DNA of 39,548 nt from a virus, in the IMG/VR virus record IMGVR_UViG_3300042945_002935, positions 1 through 39,548 of that record, one strand, 5' to 3'. Of this stretch, positions 21,326 through 28,064 are shown in pieces. Every line of letters starts with the position of its first letter. Position 1 is the first letter of the stretch. The position numbers and the translations under genes are program-made. Below the pieces are notes generated by a model. That model had not been told where the DNA came from, did not search any database, and saw only the letters and a program-made list of their open reading frames with translations.

Positions 21326-22047
21326 TTCAGCACCTCCGCAAACAGTTCGCCGGTCGCCTTGTCGTTAAGCGCGGCGCGTTGAGACGGTTCCGCGGCGGCG
21401 TCGAAGAACTCCGCGGCGGTTGTAACCTCCGGCAGCACTACGCTGGACGCGACTTCGCGCCCGCGGGCCACCTTGACTTGGTAGTCGGCCACCTCTTCGC
21501 GGATGCCCAGACCGCGCAGCGCGTCGGGGAAGGCATCGCGGAGCGCCCACGATCTTGCCCGCATCTGTAGCATGCGGCTGGGGTATTGCTGCCAAGGCCC
21601 ACTCTTGCCCCAGAGTTGCGCCTTCTTCGCGTCAGCCTCGCTGAACGTGCGGACGACGGCACTGCGGTCGCGGCGTTTCACGATGCATGTGGCAACGTGA
21701 CCTTCAGCCGTTTTGTCGCGGCCAACCGTTTCTTCGATGTCGAGAAACGACGGGTGTGCGGTGCAGAGCGCCAGCGCCGCATCACCGTAGATGCAGGGCT
21801 TGCCGTTGATGATGGCGATGGACTGGAGCGCCTGCATGGGCGCGAGGCCCAGTTCCAAGCCATGCTGCACGGCGACCATGACGGCCTCCGGCGAGCTAAA
21901 GCCTTTCGGAGCCAGTCCACTGTTGACGACGGCCTTGCAAAAGCGGGCCATCTCGTCGAAGGAGCGCAATTGCACTCCATGTGAGTCGAGTTGGATCTCG
22001 ACGGGTTGGGTCTTCTGGAGGGCCAGTTGACCATTTTCTGCTGTCAT
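21322..22047 (-). CDS. recT: RecT-family single-strand annealing protein
   Basis: The protein has 241 residues from ATG 22047 (MTAENGQLALQKTQPVEI), chosen because GAAGGGA lies 9 nt before it. ATGs at 22065 and 22125 would add 6 or 26 residues. RecT blocks: SSPEAVMVAVQHGLELGLAP, MQALQSIAIINGKPCIYGD, and WQQYPSRMLQMRARSWALRD. RecT anneals complementary single strands made by the exonuclease. Together with RecE, RusA and the SSB-like protein it forms a complete phage recombination set, probably used for concatemer formation or repair. Confidence 0.88.
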   Translation of the reverse strand: MTAENGQLALQKTQPVEIQLDSHGVQLRSFDEMARFCKAVVNSGLAPKGFSSPEAVMVAVQHGLELGLAPMQALQSIAIINGKPCIYGDAALALCTAHPSFLDIEETVGRDKTAEGHVATCIVKRRDRSAVVRTFSEADAKKAQLWGKSGPWQQYPSRMLQMRARSWALRDAFPDALRGLGIREEVADYQVKVARGREVASSVVLPEVTTAAEFFDAAAEPSQRAALNDKATGELFAEVLK

Positions 22048-22127
22048 TGTATTAGTTCCCTTCATTGTGTTCTGACCCGTCGGCGCGGCATGCTGCGTCG
22101 GCGGGTTTTGTTTTGTGGGTTGCATGC

Positions 22128-22289
22128 CTAAATTCGTGTGCTGCGGTTTTCGATTTTCCGTAGGAGCCAGCGGTTCCACTTGTGGTCGGCTTGGGACTTG
22201 TCCCAGCCAGTCATCCATCCGGCGCTAAACGCACCGACGACGGTGCAGAGCCACATGGCCGCGAGCAGGGCGACGAGGAGGTAGTCCAT
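22128..22289 (-). CDS. Small membrane protein, 53 residues
   Basis: The ORF begins MDYLLVALLAAMWLCTVVGA at ATG 22289, which shares bases with the previous stop (TAATG). One clear membrane helix (residues 3-24) is followed by a basic tail (WMTGWDKSQADHKWNRWLLR). The shape fits a small inner-membrane protein with a cytoplasmic tail. In an early operon, superinfection exclusion is one possibility, but nothing decides this. Confidence 0.6.
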   Translation of the reverse strand: MDYLLVALLAAMWLCTVVGAFSAGWMTGWDKSQADHKWNRWLLRKIENRSTRI

Positions 22290-22471
22290 TACGCGACCTC
22301 CCGTTGCTGAAGTTTCCGGTAGGACGAAACGCAGGCGCGGATCGTGTTGCGCCACGAAGCATCGTGACGCCATTTCCAGAAGCGGCAGATGTCCTCGCGC
22401 AGAGCGCAGCGAAGTGTGACGAGTTCCATCGTCGTGAACGGCGGAACTTTGTAGGTGGGTTCGTTATTCAT
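22289..22471 (-). CDS. Small early protein, 60 residues, unknown
   Basis: The ORF begins MNNEPTYKVPPFTTMELVTL at ATG 22471, overlapping the upstream stop (ATGA). It is helical with LRCALREDICRFWKWRHDAS and a basic C terminus. The leader reads AAAAACACAATG, one of four ACACAATG starts in the early region. No function recognised. Confidence 0.5.
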   Translation of the reverse strand: MNNEPTYKVPPFTTMELVTLRCALREDICRFWKWRHDASWRNTIRACVSSYRKLQQREVA

Positions 22472-22686
22472 TGTGTTTTTGCGTTGTGTTTAAGCCGCTG
22501 CGACATGGCAGAGGCAAAAGTGGCGGGGTTCGGGTTGATGTGTTCGCCCTCGGAGATGAGCCATGCGTGGATGTCCGCGTAGGGCCATCCCTTGCGGCGC
22601 AAGATGGCGACCGGCTCGACGAGTTGGTCGTAGTTGTGGCGACCGTTCCGCGGGACGGCGTTGCGGGCTTTATCGATCAGCGTCAT
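22468..22686 (-). CDS. Small early protein, 72 residues, possible DNA-binding
   Basis: The ORF begins MTLIDKARNAVPRNGRHNYD. The central segment LVEPVAILRRKGWPYADIHAWLISEG, then INPNPATFASAMSQRLK, looks like a helix-turn-helix used by small phage and plasmid regulators. It starts inside the last codons of the ribbon-helix-helix gene (17-nt overlap), 15 nt downstream of the palindrome at 22701-22715. Regulation by that palindrome is inferred. Confidence 0.55.
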   Translation of the reverse strand: MTLIDKARNAVPRNGRHNYDQLVEPVAILRRKGWPYADIHAWLISEGEHINPNPATFASAMSQRLKHNAKTQ

Positions 22687-22858
22687 TGGGTGTGGGCGTT
22701 AGGTGTATGACACCTTCAGACGCAAAAAAGTCGGAGACAATCTTGCTGACTTGCTTGGCGAAACTCCGGTGTTCGGTGCGGGCGCGGTCTTCGATGACCG
22801 CGGCGAGATCACGCGGCATCGATATGCTTTTGCGGGTGGTGGTGGGTTTGGTGGGCAT
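22670..22858 (-). CDS. Ribbon-helix-helix-like small regulator (62 residues)
   Basis: The ORF begins MPTKPTTTRKSISMPRDLAA. A short basic strand (RKSISMPRDL), helix A (AAVIEDRARTEH) and helix B (SFAKQVSKIVSDFFASE) match the Arc/MetJ-type ribbon-helix-helix fold, which binds palindromic operators as a dimer. An AGGTGT-ATG-ACACCT palindrome lies in its own 3-prime coding end, just before the next gene. It is a candidate early regulator; no larger CI-like repressor was found. Confidence 0.65.
   Translation of the reverse strand: MPTKPTTTRKSISMPRDLAAVIEDRARTEHRSFAKQVSKIVSDFFASEGVIHLTPTPNDADR
22701..22715. promoter_or_regulatory. Palindromic operator candidate AGGTGT-ATG-ACACCT
   Basis: A perfect 6+3+6 inverted repeat 15 nt upstream of ATG 22686. 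Its inner 13 bases differ by one from the palindrome at 23505-23517, suggesting a common binding protein. Confidence 0.55.
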
Positions 22859-22877
22859 GGGCTGGCTTTGCTTTAGT

Positions 22878-23096
22878 TCATGGATGGACTCCCTCGACAA
22901 TACCGGATGCGCGGGCCTCCTCGGCGTCACGCACCCAGTCGGGCAGTAGTTGGTGATTAATGCGACAGACGTAAACGCAGCGACCGATCTGGTTGCCGGT
23001 CGCTTTGTCGAGAAAGTAAAAATAGCCGTCGCCGTTGCCCCAGACTTCAAGACCTGTGTGCGCGATGGCTTTGTTGATGCGGGACTTGGTTAGCAT
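22878..23096 (-). CDS. Small early protein, 72 residues, unknown
   Basis: Start ATG 23096 overlaps the previous stop by 7 nt; an ATG at 23123 would add nine residues. The protein (MLTKSRINKAIAHTGLEVWG) has GNGDGYFYFLDKATGNQIG followed by VYVCRINHQLLPDWV, a small beta-rich fold often seen in phage early regions. No function recognised. Confidence 0.55.
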   Translation of the reverse strand: MLTKSRINKAIAHTGLEVWGNGDGYFYFLDKATGNQIGRCVYVCRINHQLLPDWVRDAEEARASGIVEGVHP

Positions 23097-23473
23097 ATCG
23101 GCGTCAATTCGCGGGGTTCCCATTTAGCCAGCAAATGCTGAATGCGCGGCAGATGCAGTTCCCACTGGCGACGACCGCGCTGGCGGCTGCGCCATTCACG
23201 ATGCTCGACCGGTTCGTTGTTGCGTGCCGCGGCATTAAACCCAGTCGGAGGATCGACGTAAGGATGTTCTGCAAGGTAACGAGTTCCGCGCTCAAGCTCT
23301 TCTTCCAAGACGCTTTTGTCCGTCTCGTAGGGCAACCGATGCGAGCCGCTGCATGTGCCGTATGACATTCCGATGTCAACCTTGTAACCGTGGCGAGCGA
23401 TGCGACCGTCGGGCAGTTTGTGCCGTGCGCCGCATAGCTGGCACGTTCCGATGTGAGTGGCTTTTGATTTCAT
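23090..23473 (-). CDS. Zinc-ribbon-like early protein, 127 residues
   Basis: The ORF begins MKSKATHIGTCQLCGARHKL. A CxxC pair (residues 11-14) and a downstream RIARHGYKVDIGMSYGTCSGSHRLPYE block give a Cys/His set common to small zinc-binding phage and plasmid proteins. The C-terminal half is basic and helical (WRSRQRGRRQWELHLPRIQH). It is preceded by a likely operator (23505-23517) and an ACACAATG leader. The role is unknown. Confidence 0.6.
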   Translation of the reverse strand: MKSKATHIGTCQLCGARHKLPDGRIARHGYKVDIGMSYGTCSGSHRLPYETDKSVLEEELERGTRYLAEHPYVDPPTGFNAAARNNEPVEHREWRSRQRGRRQWELHLPRIQHLLAKWEPRELTPIC

Positions 23474-23504
23474 TGTGTGCGGGGATCTGGTGCAAAAAGT
23501 AGCA

Positions 23505-23517
23505 GGTGTATTACACC
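23505..23517. promoter_or_regulatory. Palindromic operator candidate GGTGTA-T-TACACC
   Basis: A perfect 13-bp inverted repeat. On the minus strand it directly follows TTGACG (23523-23518), a possible -35 box, and lies in the spacer before a weak TACTTT; the gene starting at 23473 is next. This is the layout of a repressor site over a promoter. Confidence 0.55.
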
Positions 23518-23544
23518 CGTCAATGGTTTTTTTTTAGCGTCTGG

Positions 23545-23772
23545 TCAAATTTTCTTCCGGCTGAACTTGAAGGTCTGGTTTTCGCGCAGGAACTTCTTCG
23601 CTTCGGGATAGCGGGTAGCGAGGATTTCCAAGGTCGCCCTTGTAAAGTCGCCACCGTATTGCGCGTCGGCCACGCCTTGGATGCGCTCGACCAAGTCACT
23701 CGGAAACGACAAGGACTTCACCACCCGATCTTTCGACCGGCGGTTGCCGCTTGTGCTGGGTTTCTTTTTCAT
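23545..23772 (-). CDS. Ribbon-helix-helix-like small regulator (75 residues)
   Basis: ATG 23772 (MKKKPSTSGNRRSKDRVVKS) is preferred; an in-frame ATG 15 nt upstream is possible. A basic arm is followed by KSLSFPSDLVERIQGVAD and DFTRATLEILATRY, the strand-helix-helix pattern of ribbon-helix-helix repressors. A TTGACA-GGTGTATGA element lies 17 nt upstream and a related palindrome lies just downstream, so autoregulation is plausible. Its operator partners and any role in lysogeny are inferred. Confidence 0.6.
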   Translation of the reverse strand: MKKKPSTSGNRRSKDRVVKSLSFPSDLVERIQGVADAQYGGDFTRATLEILATRYPEAKKFLRENQTFKFSRKKI

Positions 23773-23890
23773 ACTGGCAACTGTCATGCACCTTCATACA
23801 CCTGTCAAGTGCGTCGGCCAACAATTCGGATGGGGTAAAACCCTCCCTTTCTGCGATTTGCAAAACGAGTTCAATAGCTTGGTGTTCCAT
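23696..23890 (-). CDS. Possible small overlapping gene, 64 residues
   Basis: The frame from ATG 23890 (MEHQAIELVLQIAEREGFTP) is open and helical for about 35 residues, with SELLADALDRCMKV, then becomes polar where it overlaps the next gene by about 77 nt. The helical part looks protein-like, but the overlap and weak ribosome site leave doubt. Confidence 0.4.
   Translation of the reverse strand: MEHQAIELVLQIAEREGFTPSELLADALDRCMKVHDSCQYEKETQHKRQPPVERSGGEVLVVSE
23789..23808 (-). promoter_or_regulatory. TTGACA plus GGTGTATGA promoter/operator-like element
   Basis: On the minus strand TTGACA is followed at once by GGTGTATGAAGGTG. TTGAC(A/G)GGTGTA is shared with the element at 23505-23523. It lies 17 nt upstream of the ribbon-helix-helix gene start. 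Confidence 0.45.
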
Positions 23891-23955
23891 ATCACCCGCG
23901 AGACTACTGACGGGCATAGGACATCCGCTGTCCAACCCGTCTCATCTTTTTAATA

Positions 23956-24138
23956 TCAGACGGATTTCCGGCGGGCCTTGACCTTCTTTTTGACCCGCCG
24001 CTGGTAGGCGGGGTTCTCGGCGTAGTATGCGGCTTTGCGCTTCGACTCGGCCTTGCGAAACTTCGGGTCACTGGCATACCGCTCGGCATACCGGCTCCGC
24101 ATGTATTCCTTCTGCGCGTCTGGATCGGCGTATGGCAC
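23956..24138 (-). CDS. Small basic early protein, 60 residues
   Basis: The ORF begins MPYADPDAQKEYMRSRYAER, a start seen in many short phage proteins, and is very rich in Lys, Arg and Tyr, ending VKKKVKARRKSV. It is likely a nucleic-acid-binding helix. It is the first gene of the leftward early operon, beside the control region that separates it from the integrase. Function unknown. Confidence 0.6.
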   Translation of the reverse strand: MPYADPDAQKEYMRSRYAERYASDPKFRKAESKRKAAYYAENPAYQRRVKKKVKARRKSV

Positions 24139-24367
24139 GGCTGGTATGAGTCAAAACCAGTTCTAAAGAGCCTGCAATATCTAAAACGTGTGCTAACTCA
24201 CTGTGCTAACTCCGGCCTTCCGCGATCATTTAACAGAGTAAAACAGGCCCGATTCACTTGAACCCATAACTGGTCATTTCCCTTCTGTTACAGAGTAAAG
24301 CGTGACAATTTTGCATACATTTTAGGTATTTCATTGCATAACAAATAGTGCTAATTTTCACTTCGTT
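24139..24367. promoter_or_regulatory. Integrase/early-operon control region, likely attP
   Basis: This is the AT-rich gap between divergent integrase and early genes. It holds TGTGCTAACTC twice (24189-24199, 24202-24212; spacing 13 nt) with a partial third copy AGTGCTAA (24347-24354), and CAGAGTAAA(A/G)C twice (24234-24244, 24291-24301), both resembling arm-type integrase or operator repeats. A CTGGT-10 nt-ACCAG inverted repeat lies at 24141-24160. Early leftward and integrase rightward promoters are expected here, but no strong -35/-10 pair stood out. The attP core cannot be fixed without the host site. Confidence 0.5.
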
Positions 24368-25513
24368 ATGGCATCGCTTACCACCCTCCCCAAGTCACCT
24401 TACTGGATAGCCCGCATGAGAGTGTGGGTTGCTGCGCCGGAAAGCCCGTCTGGCGGCTTTTGGCGACTCACCATGCGTAGCACCAAGCTACCGCACAAAA
24501 CAACCCCTAAACGCACAGCCAAGGCTTTTGCCGACGACATGGAGCGGACGGCGCGGGAGCTTCGTTCGGTCAAGCCGACGGCACAATGGTATGCCCATCG
24601 CGTCGATAGCCTCATGCGGCTGGCCAACGTCGCCAGCCCGCGCAAGGCGGTCACTTGGACAAAGGCCGCGGAAAGTTGGGTCGAGGCCAAGACGACGGCC
24701 AAGCCCAAGACCATCGACAAATACCGCACCGACATCGCCCACTTCGCCCGCTGGCTCGGCGTGCGGGTCAGCCACGATCTGCGCGACATCACGCCCGACG
24801 ACATCAGCGCCTTCTTCCGCGACCTCAAGGACAAGGGTTATTCGGATAACACTGGTGCGCTCATTATCGCCACAATCCGGTCAGTCTTCCGGCGGGCCGT
24901 TCTCTTACGCCAGATCGACGTCAACCCCGCGGAACTGCTGACGATTAGCCGCACCGACGCCGCCAAGCGCCGGTCGTTCACGCCGGACGAGATCGGGCGC
25001 ATCCTCGCCATCGTGGACGAGGAATGGCGGGTCGCCTGCCTCTTCGGACTCTACTACGGCATGCGGCTGTGGGACGCCTGCAACCGCTTCCACGAAGAGA
25101 TCGACGGCGGCGTCTTGCGCTTTGTCCCGCAAAAGAAGTCTCGCAAGGGCAAAGTAGTTGCCGTCCCGCTTATCGGGGAACTGGCCAGCCTGCAAGGCAC
25201 CGGCCCTATCACGCCGCGCCTGCACAAGCTGACGGTGTCAGTAGCCAGCGGTCAGTTCTCCCGCATCTTGGACAAGGCTGGCATCGTCCGGTCGCGTCAG
25301 AAGGCTACCGGCAAAGGCCGCGGGGTCGTGGATGCGACTTTCCATTCGTGGCGGCATACGACCAATTCGCTATTGGTAGACGCGGGCGTTGACCAGAAGG
25401 TGCGGCAGATGATCTGCGACCACGATACAGTCGAGATGTCCAACCGCTACACGCATGCCTCGTTGGCTACGATGAGCAAGGCGCTGGAGTCGCTGCAACA
25501 ACAGATCAAATAG
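24368..25513 (+). CDS. int: Tyrosine recombinase (phage integrase)
   Basis: This 381-residue protein begins MASLTTLPKSPYWIARMRVW. Residues about 95-185 form the SAM-like core-binding domain (TWTKAAESWVEAK, TIDKYRTDIAHFARWLG). The catalytic domain (about 200-375) has R233 (YYGMRLWDACN), Lys about 256-262, H326-S-W-R329, H352 (CDHDTVEMSNR) and nucleophile Y361 (RYTH). Two of the usual spots differ: GMRLWD rather than TGLRxxE, and CDH rather than GH. It integrates and excises the phage genome. It is the only large plus-strand gene; its stop overlaps that of the convergent nuclease gene. Confidence 0.92.
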   Translation: MASLTTLPKSPYWIARMRVWVAAPESPSGGFWRLTMRSTKLPHKTTPKRTAKAFADDMERTARELRSVKPTAQWYAHRVDSLMRLANVASPRKAVTWTKAAESWVEAKTTAKPKTIDKYRTDIAHFARWLGVRVSHDLRDITPDDISAFFRDLKDKGYSDNTGALIIATIRSVFRRAVLLRQIDVNPAELLTISRTDAAKRRSFTPDEIGRILAIVDEEWRVACLFGLYYGMRLWDACNRFHEEIDGGVLRFVPQKKSRKGKVVAVPLIGELASLQGTGPITPRLHKLTVSVASGQFSRILDKAGIVRSRQKATGKGRGVVDATFHSWRHTTNSLLVDAGVDQKVRQMICDHDTVEMSNRYTHASLATMSKALESLQQQIK

Positions 25514-26027
25514 GCCGCTCGGCCATTTCGTCAACAACTTGCCAGTTGTTACAAGCGTTGCCCGCATACCAATAAACGCAGGAAGTCCCGCGCTCGACCA
25601 ATTCATTGAGCGTCCAAAAAACAAAGCACTCTTTTTCCTGCACCCACATAGCCAGCACATCAAACTCACCGCGCTGGTATCGAGTATAGCGTTTTCCGTA
25701 GTCCTTGGGATTCGCGGCACAGGATGGCTTGCCAGATCCAGCTATGAATTTCCAACTGCCGCTTCCCTTGTCTTGATACACTCCTTTTTTGACTTGCACC
25801 GTCACCGGCCTACCAAATGGCCGAAAGACAATGACGTCGGCTTTGGTCGCGTGACCAAACGGAACGTAGCAGTGCCATCCGTTGCGCTGCGCCCGCACAA
25901 GAAATTCGGCTTCGGCTATACTGCCGGACTCGCAGTTGCGCGGTGCGTCGTCGTTGACATCCGGCGAGGATTCAAACTCGCCTACGTCGAACAAGTAAGA
26001 CGCGGCTCTATCCTCTCCAAGTAGCAT
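25506..26027 (-). CDS. PD-(D/E)XK endonuclease-like protein (PDDEXK_5 type)
   Basis: This 173-residue protein begins MLLGEDRAASYLFDVGEFES. The part from about residue 35, GSIAEAEFLVRAQRNGWHCYVPFGHATKADVIV, then RPVTVQVKKGVY, is the core of the PDDEXK_5 / junction-resolvase-like nuclease family: acidic residue in the helix, D in ADVIV, and QVK as the last motif. It follows the M15 peptidase (20-nt overlap) and ends inside the integrase stop. Its place outside the replication module suggests an accessory (moron-like) or defence-related role; this is an inference. Confidence 0.72.
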   Translation of the reverse strand: MLLGEDRAASYLFDVGEFESSPDVNDDAPRNCESGSIAEAEFLVRAQRNGWHCYVPFGHATKADVIVFRPFGRPVTVQVKKGVYQDKGSGSWKFIAGSGKPSCAANPKDYGKRYTRYQRGEFDVLAMWVQEKECFVFWTLNELVERGTSCVYWYAGNACNNWQVVDEMAERPI

Positions 26028-26436
26028 TATTTCCGCGGGTGTCCAGATGGACGAACGAGCGATACAGCCCCAGCCCGCCCTTGAACATCCCCTCCCGCCG
26101 GAGGTCGAGCAGGACGAGATAAAGTGAGGCCGGTTGCGCCGTCACCAGATCGGTCGCGTTGAAGCGCACATGGGTCGAATTCGACACGCCGCCGATGCGC
26201 TTGTTGTAGGCCGGTGAACGATACGCGCTGGTGATACGGATCGACGCGCCCAGTCGCTTGCGGGCCTCGTCCAGCACCTTGGCGGTGCGCTCCATGTTCG
26301 GCCACAGTTCCGCCGGAGGGTCGGTGTTGAGGTTGAGTTTCTCGTCGCTGGCTCCGCGGTAAAAGAACTCGCGGGCGCTAAAATGCTTCACGCCCCAGCG
26401 GTCAAGAACCCGCTGGAACTTTTGTTCGTTGCTCAC
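26008..26436 (-). CDS. M15-family peptidoglycan peptidase (endolysin candidate)
   Basis: This 142-residue protein begins MSNEQKFQRVLDRWGVKHFS. The zinc site of the M15 peptidase family is clear: STHVRFNATDL (H89, D96) and FVHLDTRG (H130), preceded by ITSAYRSPAYNKRIGG. Such enzymes cut peptide cross-links of peptidoglycan. Placement right after a small holin-like gene (ATGA overlap) makes it the likely endolysin. No signal peptide, so holin-dependent release is expected. Confidence 0.85.
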   Translation of the reverse strand: MSNEQKFQRVLDRWGVKHFSAREFFYRGASDEKLNLNTDPPAELWPNMERTAKVLDEARKRLGASIRITSAYRSPAYNKRIGGVSNSTHVRFNATDLVTAQPASLYLVLLDLRREGMFKGGLGLYRSFVHLDTRGNNATWRG

Positions 26437-26603
26437 TGCTTTTCGCGGCGAACGATTTCGATAAGAGCGATGACGGCGATGCCAGCGGAGGCAATCGCGC
26501 CCATCAACTCCGGCGAAAGTTTCCAGCCGACGAGAGCCAGCAAGGTGGCCGCTCCGGCATAGGTGGAAGGTTCTTTGAGGCGGGCGAGGATGTAGTCGAT
26601 CAT
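26433..26603 (-). CDS. Holin-like small membrane protein
   Basis: The ORF has 56 residues from ATG 26603 (MIDYILARLKEPSTYAGAAT), one base after the lipoprotein stop. Two hydrophobic segments (about 15-28 and 33-51) are followed by a charged tail (RREKQ), the layout of short two-pass phage holins, which open the inner membrane at the programmed time. It overlaps the peptidase start (ATGA), completing a lysis pair. Confidence 0.75.
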   Translation of the reverse strand: MIDYILARLKEPSTYAGAATLLALVGWKLSPELMGAIASAGIAVIALIEIVRREKQ

Positions 26604-26604
26604 G

Positions 26605-26742
26605 TTATTTGGACGAGGTTGGTTTTTGAAGAGGCACAGAAACGTGCAAAGTGTTTTTGGCGTAGTCCCAGCCAAAGCGGACTTCCGAAAGATTCGCGCA
26701 GCCTGTCAGCGCAAAGGCGGCGATGATTAGAAAGAGGCGCAT
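26605..26742 (-). CDS. Small lipoprotein (possible lysis/spanin component)
   Basis: The ORF has 45 residues from ATG 26742 (MRLFLIIAAFALTGCANLSE). A short signal ends in a lipobox, LTGC, so the mature protein should be a roughly 31-residue lipoprotein anchored by the cysteine. In a lysis cassette this recalls o-spanin (Rz1-like) proteins, which are short outer-membrane lipoproteins, but no i-spanin partner was found nearby and the proline-rich character of Rz1 is weak. The motif variant GGTGTAGTCAAA ends 2 nt before ATG. Confidence 0.6.
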   Translation of the reverse strand: MRLFLIIAAFALTGCANLSEVRFGWDYAKNTLHVSVPLQKPTSSK

Positions 26743-26744
26743 GT

Positions 26745-26756
26745 TTTGACTACACC
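26745..26756 (-). repeat. Dispersed 12-bp motif, one-mismatch copy
   Basis: Minus strand GGTGTAGTCAAA, one base from the exact motif, ending 2 nt before the lipoprotein ATG. Confidence 0.6.
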
Positions 26757-26773
26757 CGCACGCCGGATGGGGG

Positions 26774-27217
26774 TCAAGGGTTTGAGGCCAATGCGGCGAT
26801 GGCTTCGGCGCTCGCGGCTTCGTAGGCACAAGGTGCAGCAGGCCAGTCGGAGCGCGGCGAAGGATCAACCGCCGATGCCACGATCAGTTGCGAAGTCCAA
26901 TCGCGCAGGGATTGCATCAGTGGCCCAAGGGGTTTACCCGCCAGCACAAGCGACAAGCGAAGATCGGACAGCGCGTGGAGTTGCGTGCTGGTAAGGTGCT
27001 GCTCGACCCATTCGGCGGCGGTGACAGCGGGCGGCGGCGTGGGGATGAGCGTGCGGGTGGCGGCGTCCCAGATGAGGCTGCCGTTTTGCATCCCCTCGCC
27101 TTCGGCGTCGGTGAGCGGGAGCGCGGTGATGCCTTCCGGTAGCGGGTCGGCGATGACAGTGCCGATGCTGACGGATTCGCCGGTCGTGGAGTTATAGAGG
27201 AGGTGCCAGTTTTGCAT
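26774..27217 (-). CDS. Tail-associated small protein, 147 residues
   Basis: The ORF starts at ATG 27217 (MQNWHLLYNSTTGESVSIGT), two nt after the upstream stop. The opening 'W.LlYN..TG..vs.GTV.adPLP.g' is common in short proteins coded after fibre genes of tailed phages. The C-terminal half is helical (AAEWVEQHLTSTQLHALSDL). It may cap or chaperone fibres, as seen for other post-fibre genes. Role inferred from position. Confidence 0.55.
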   Translation of the reverse strand: MQNWHLLYNSTTGESVSIGTVIADPLPEGITALPLTDAEGEGMQNGSLIWDAATRTLIPTPPPAVTAAEWVEQHLTSTQLHALSDLRLSLVLAGKPLGPLMQSLRDWTSQLIVASAVDPSPRSDWPAAPCAYEAASAEAIAALASNP

Positions 27218-27218
27218 T

Positions 27219-28061
27219 TTAGGGGATGCCGATGAGGGTGAAGCCGTAGACGGTCGGGCTGGTGGCAATGTTGTGCCTGACGGCGAGGCGGCTGCCTGCG
27301 GGGATGTTGCGTCCGAAAAGCGACAGATACGGAGGCGAGGACTGCACGGTTTCGTTGTTGCTATAAGAAGCAGCACTTAATCCAAACACTTGTTCGCTTC
27401 CTGACGCGCCAACGCCAAGCTCCAGTTGTGGGCCAATCGTCGCAATGCCTGTGCTGTGCATAGACGGCACTATGGCCACGGCGCGGTAGGCTTGTGATGT
27501 TGATGCCGTTGCTTGCACCCATGTTCCGCTCGCTCCGCTGAAACTGATTCCTTGGCTGTTGGCCGTGTTGCCGCCGATGACATCCACGCTGGTAGGCGCC
27601 GTGGCGTAATCGCCGCCCACATCAAAGAGGAAGACTTGTGCGGTTGCTGTTTTACCGCCTGTGACCACAGACTGGATGCGGGCAGACAGTCGCGTGCCGC
27701 TGGGGACTTGAAACGGAATAGAAACGGCAACGCCTATTGGGCCGGCGGTGGTCAAAGCGCCACCCACGGCGAGGTTTGAAATAATAGCCGCCTCAGAACC
27801 GCTGGCACCCGTAGCAACGTCAATGAGTGTGGCGGTATTGGTGCTTGCCACGGAAATGTCCTGCACCATAAGAACCAACAGCCCTGCGTTGGCCGAGGTG
27901 GAGGCGATGAGTTCGGAATACGCACCCTTGGTGTGCGCGGAAGTGTTCGCGGTGAGCGATACTTCGGCGCTGGAGTTGACCGGAGTGTAGGACGCCTCAA
28001 ACCAATCGACGTTGCGGAAGAGCGGCGTGGCACCGAGATAGGCTTTTTGCAGGAGGGCCAT
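27219..28061 (-). CDS. Tail fibre / appendage structural protein, 280 residues
   Basis: The ORF begins MALLQKAYLGATPLFRNVDW. Rich in Ala, Ser, Thr and Val, it shows alternating beta-strand patterns (QVPSGTRLSARIQSVVTGG, TVYGFTLIGIP ending), typical of trimeric or decorated phage appendage proteins. No enzyme motif. Adjacent to other short tail genes between the tailspike and lysis cassette. Confidence 0.6.
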   Translation of the reverse strand: MALLQKAYLGATPLFRNVDWFEASYTPVNSSAEVSLTANTSAHTKGAYSELIASTSANAGLLVLMVQDISVASTNTATLIDVATGASGSEAAIISNLAVGGALTTAGPIGVAVSIPFQVPSGTRLSARIQSVVTGGKTATAQVFLFDVGGDYATAPTSVDVIGGNTANSQGISFSGASGTWVQATASTSQAYRAVAIVPSMHSTGIATIGPQLELGVGASGSEQVFGLSAASYSNNETVQSSPPYLSLFGRNIPAGSRLAVRHNIATSPTVYGFTLIGIP

Positions 28062-28064
28062 GGC

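Noticed and set aside
23504-23535. GGTGT...ACACC hairpin plus nine T as a rightward terminator
   Set aside because: The stem is short and lies 9 nt from the T run, and nothing is transcribed rightwards into it. It fits better as an operator palindrome.
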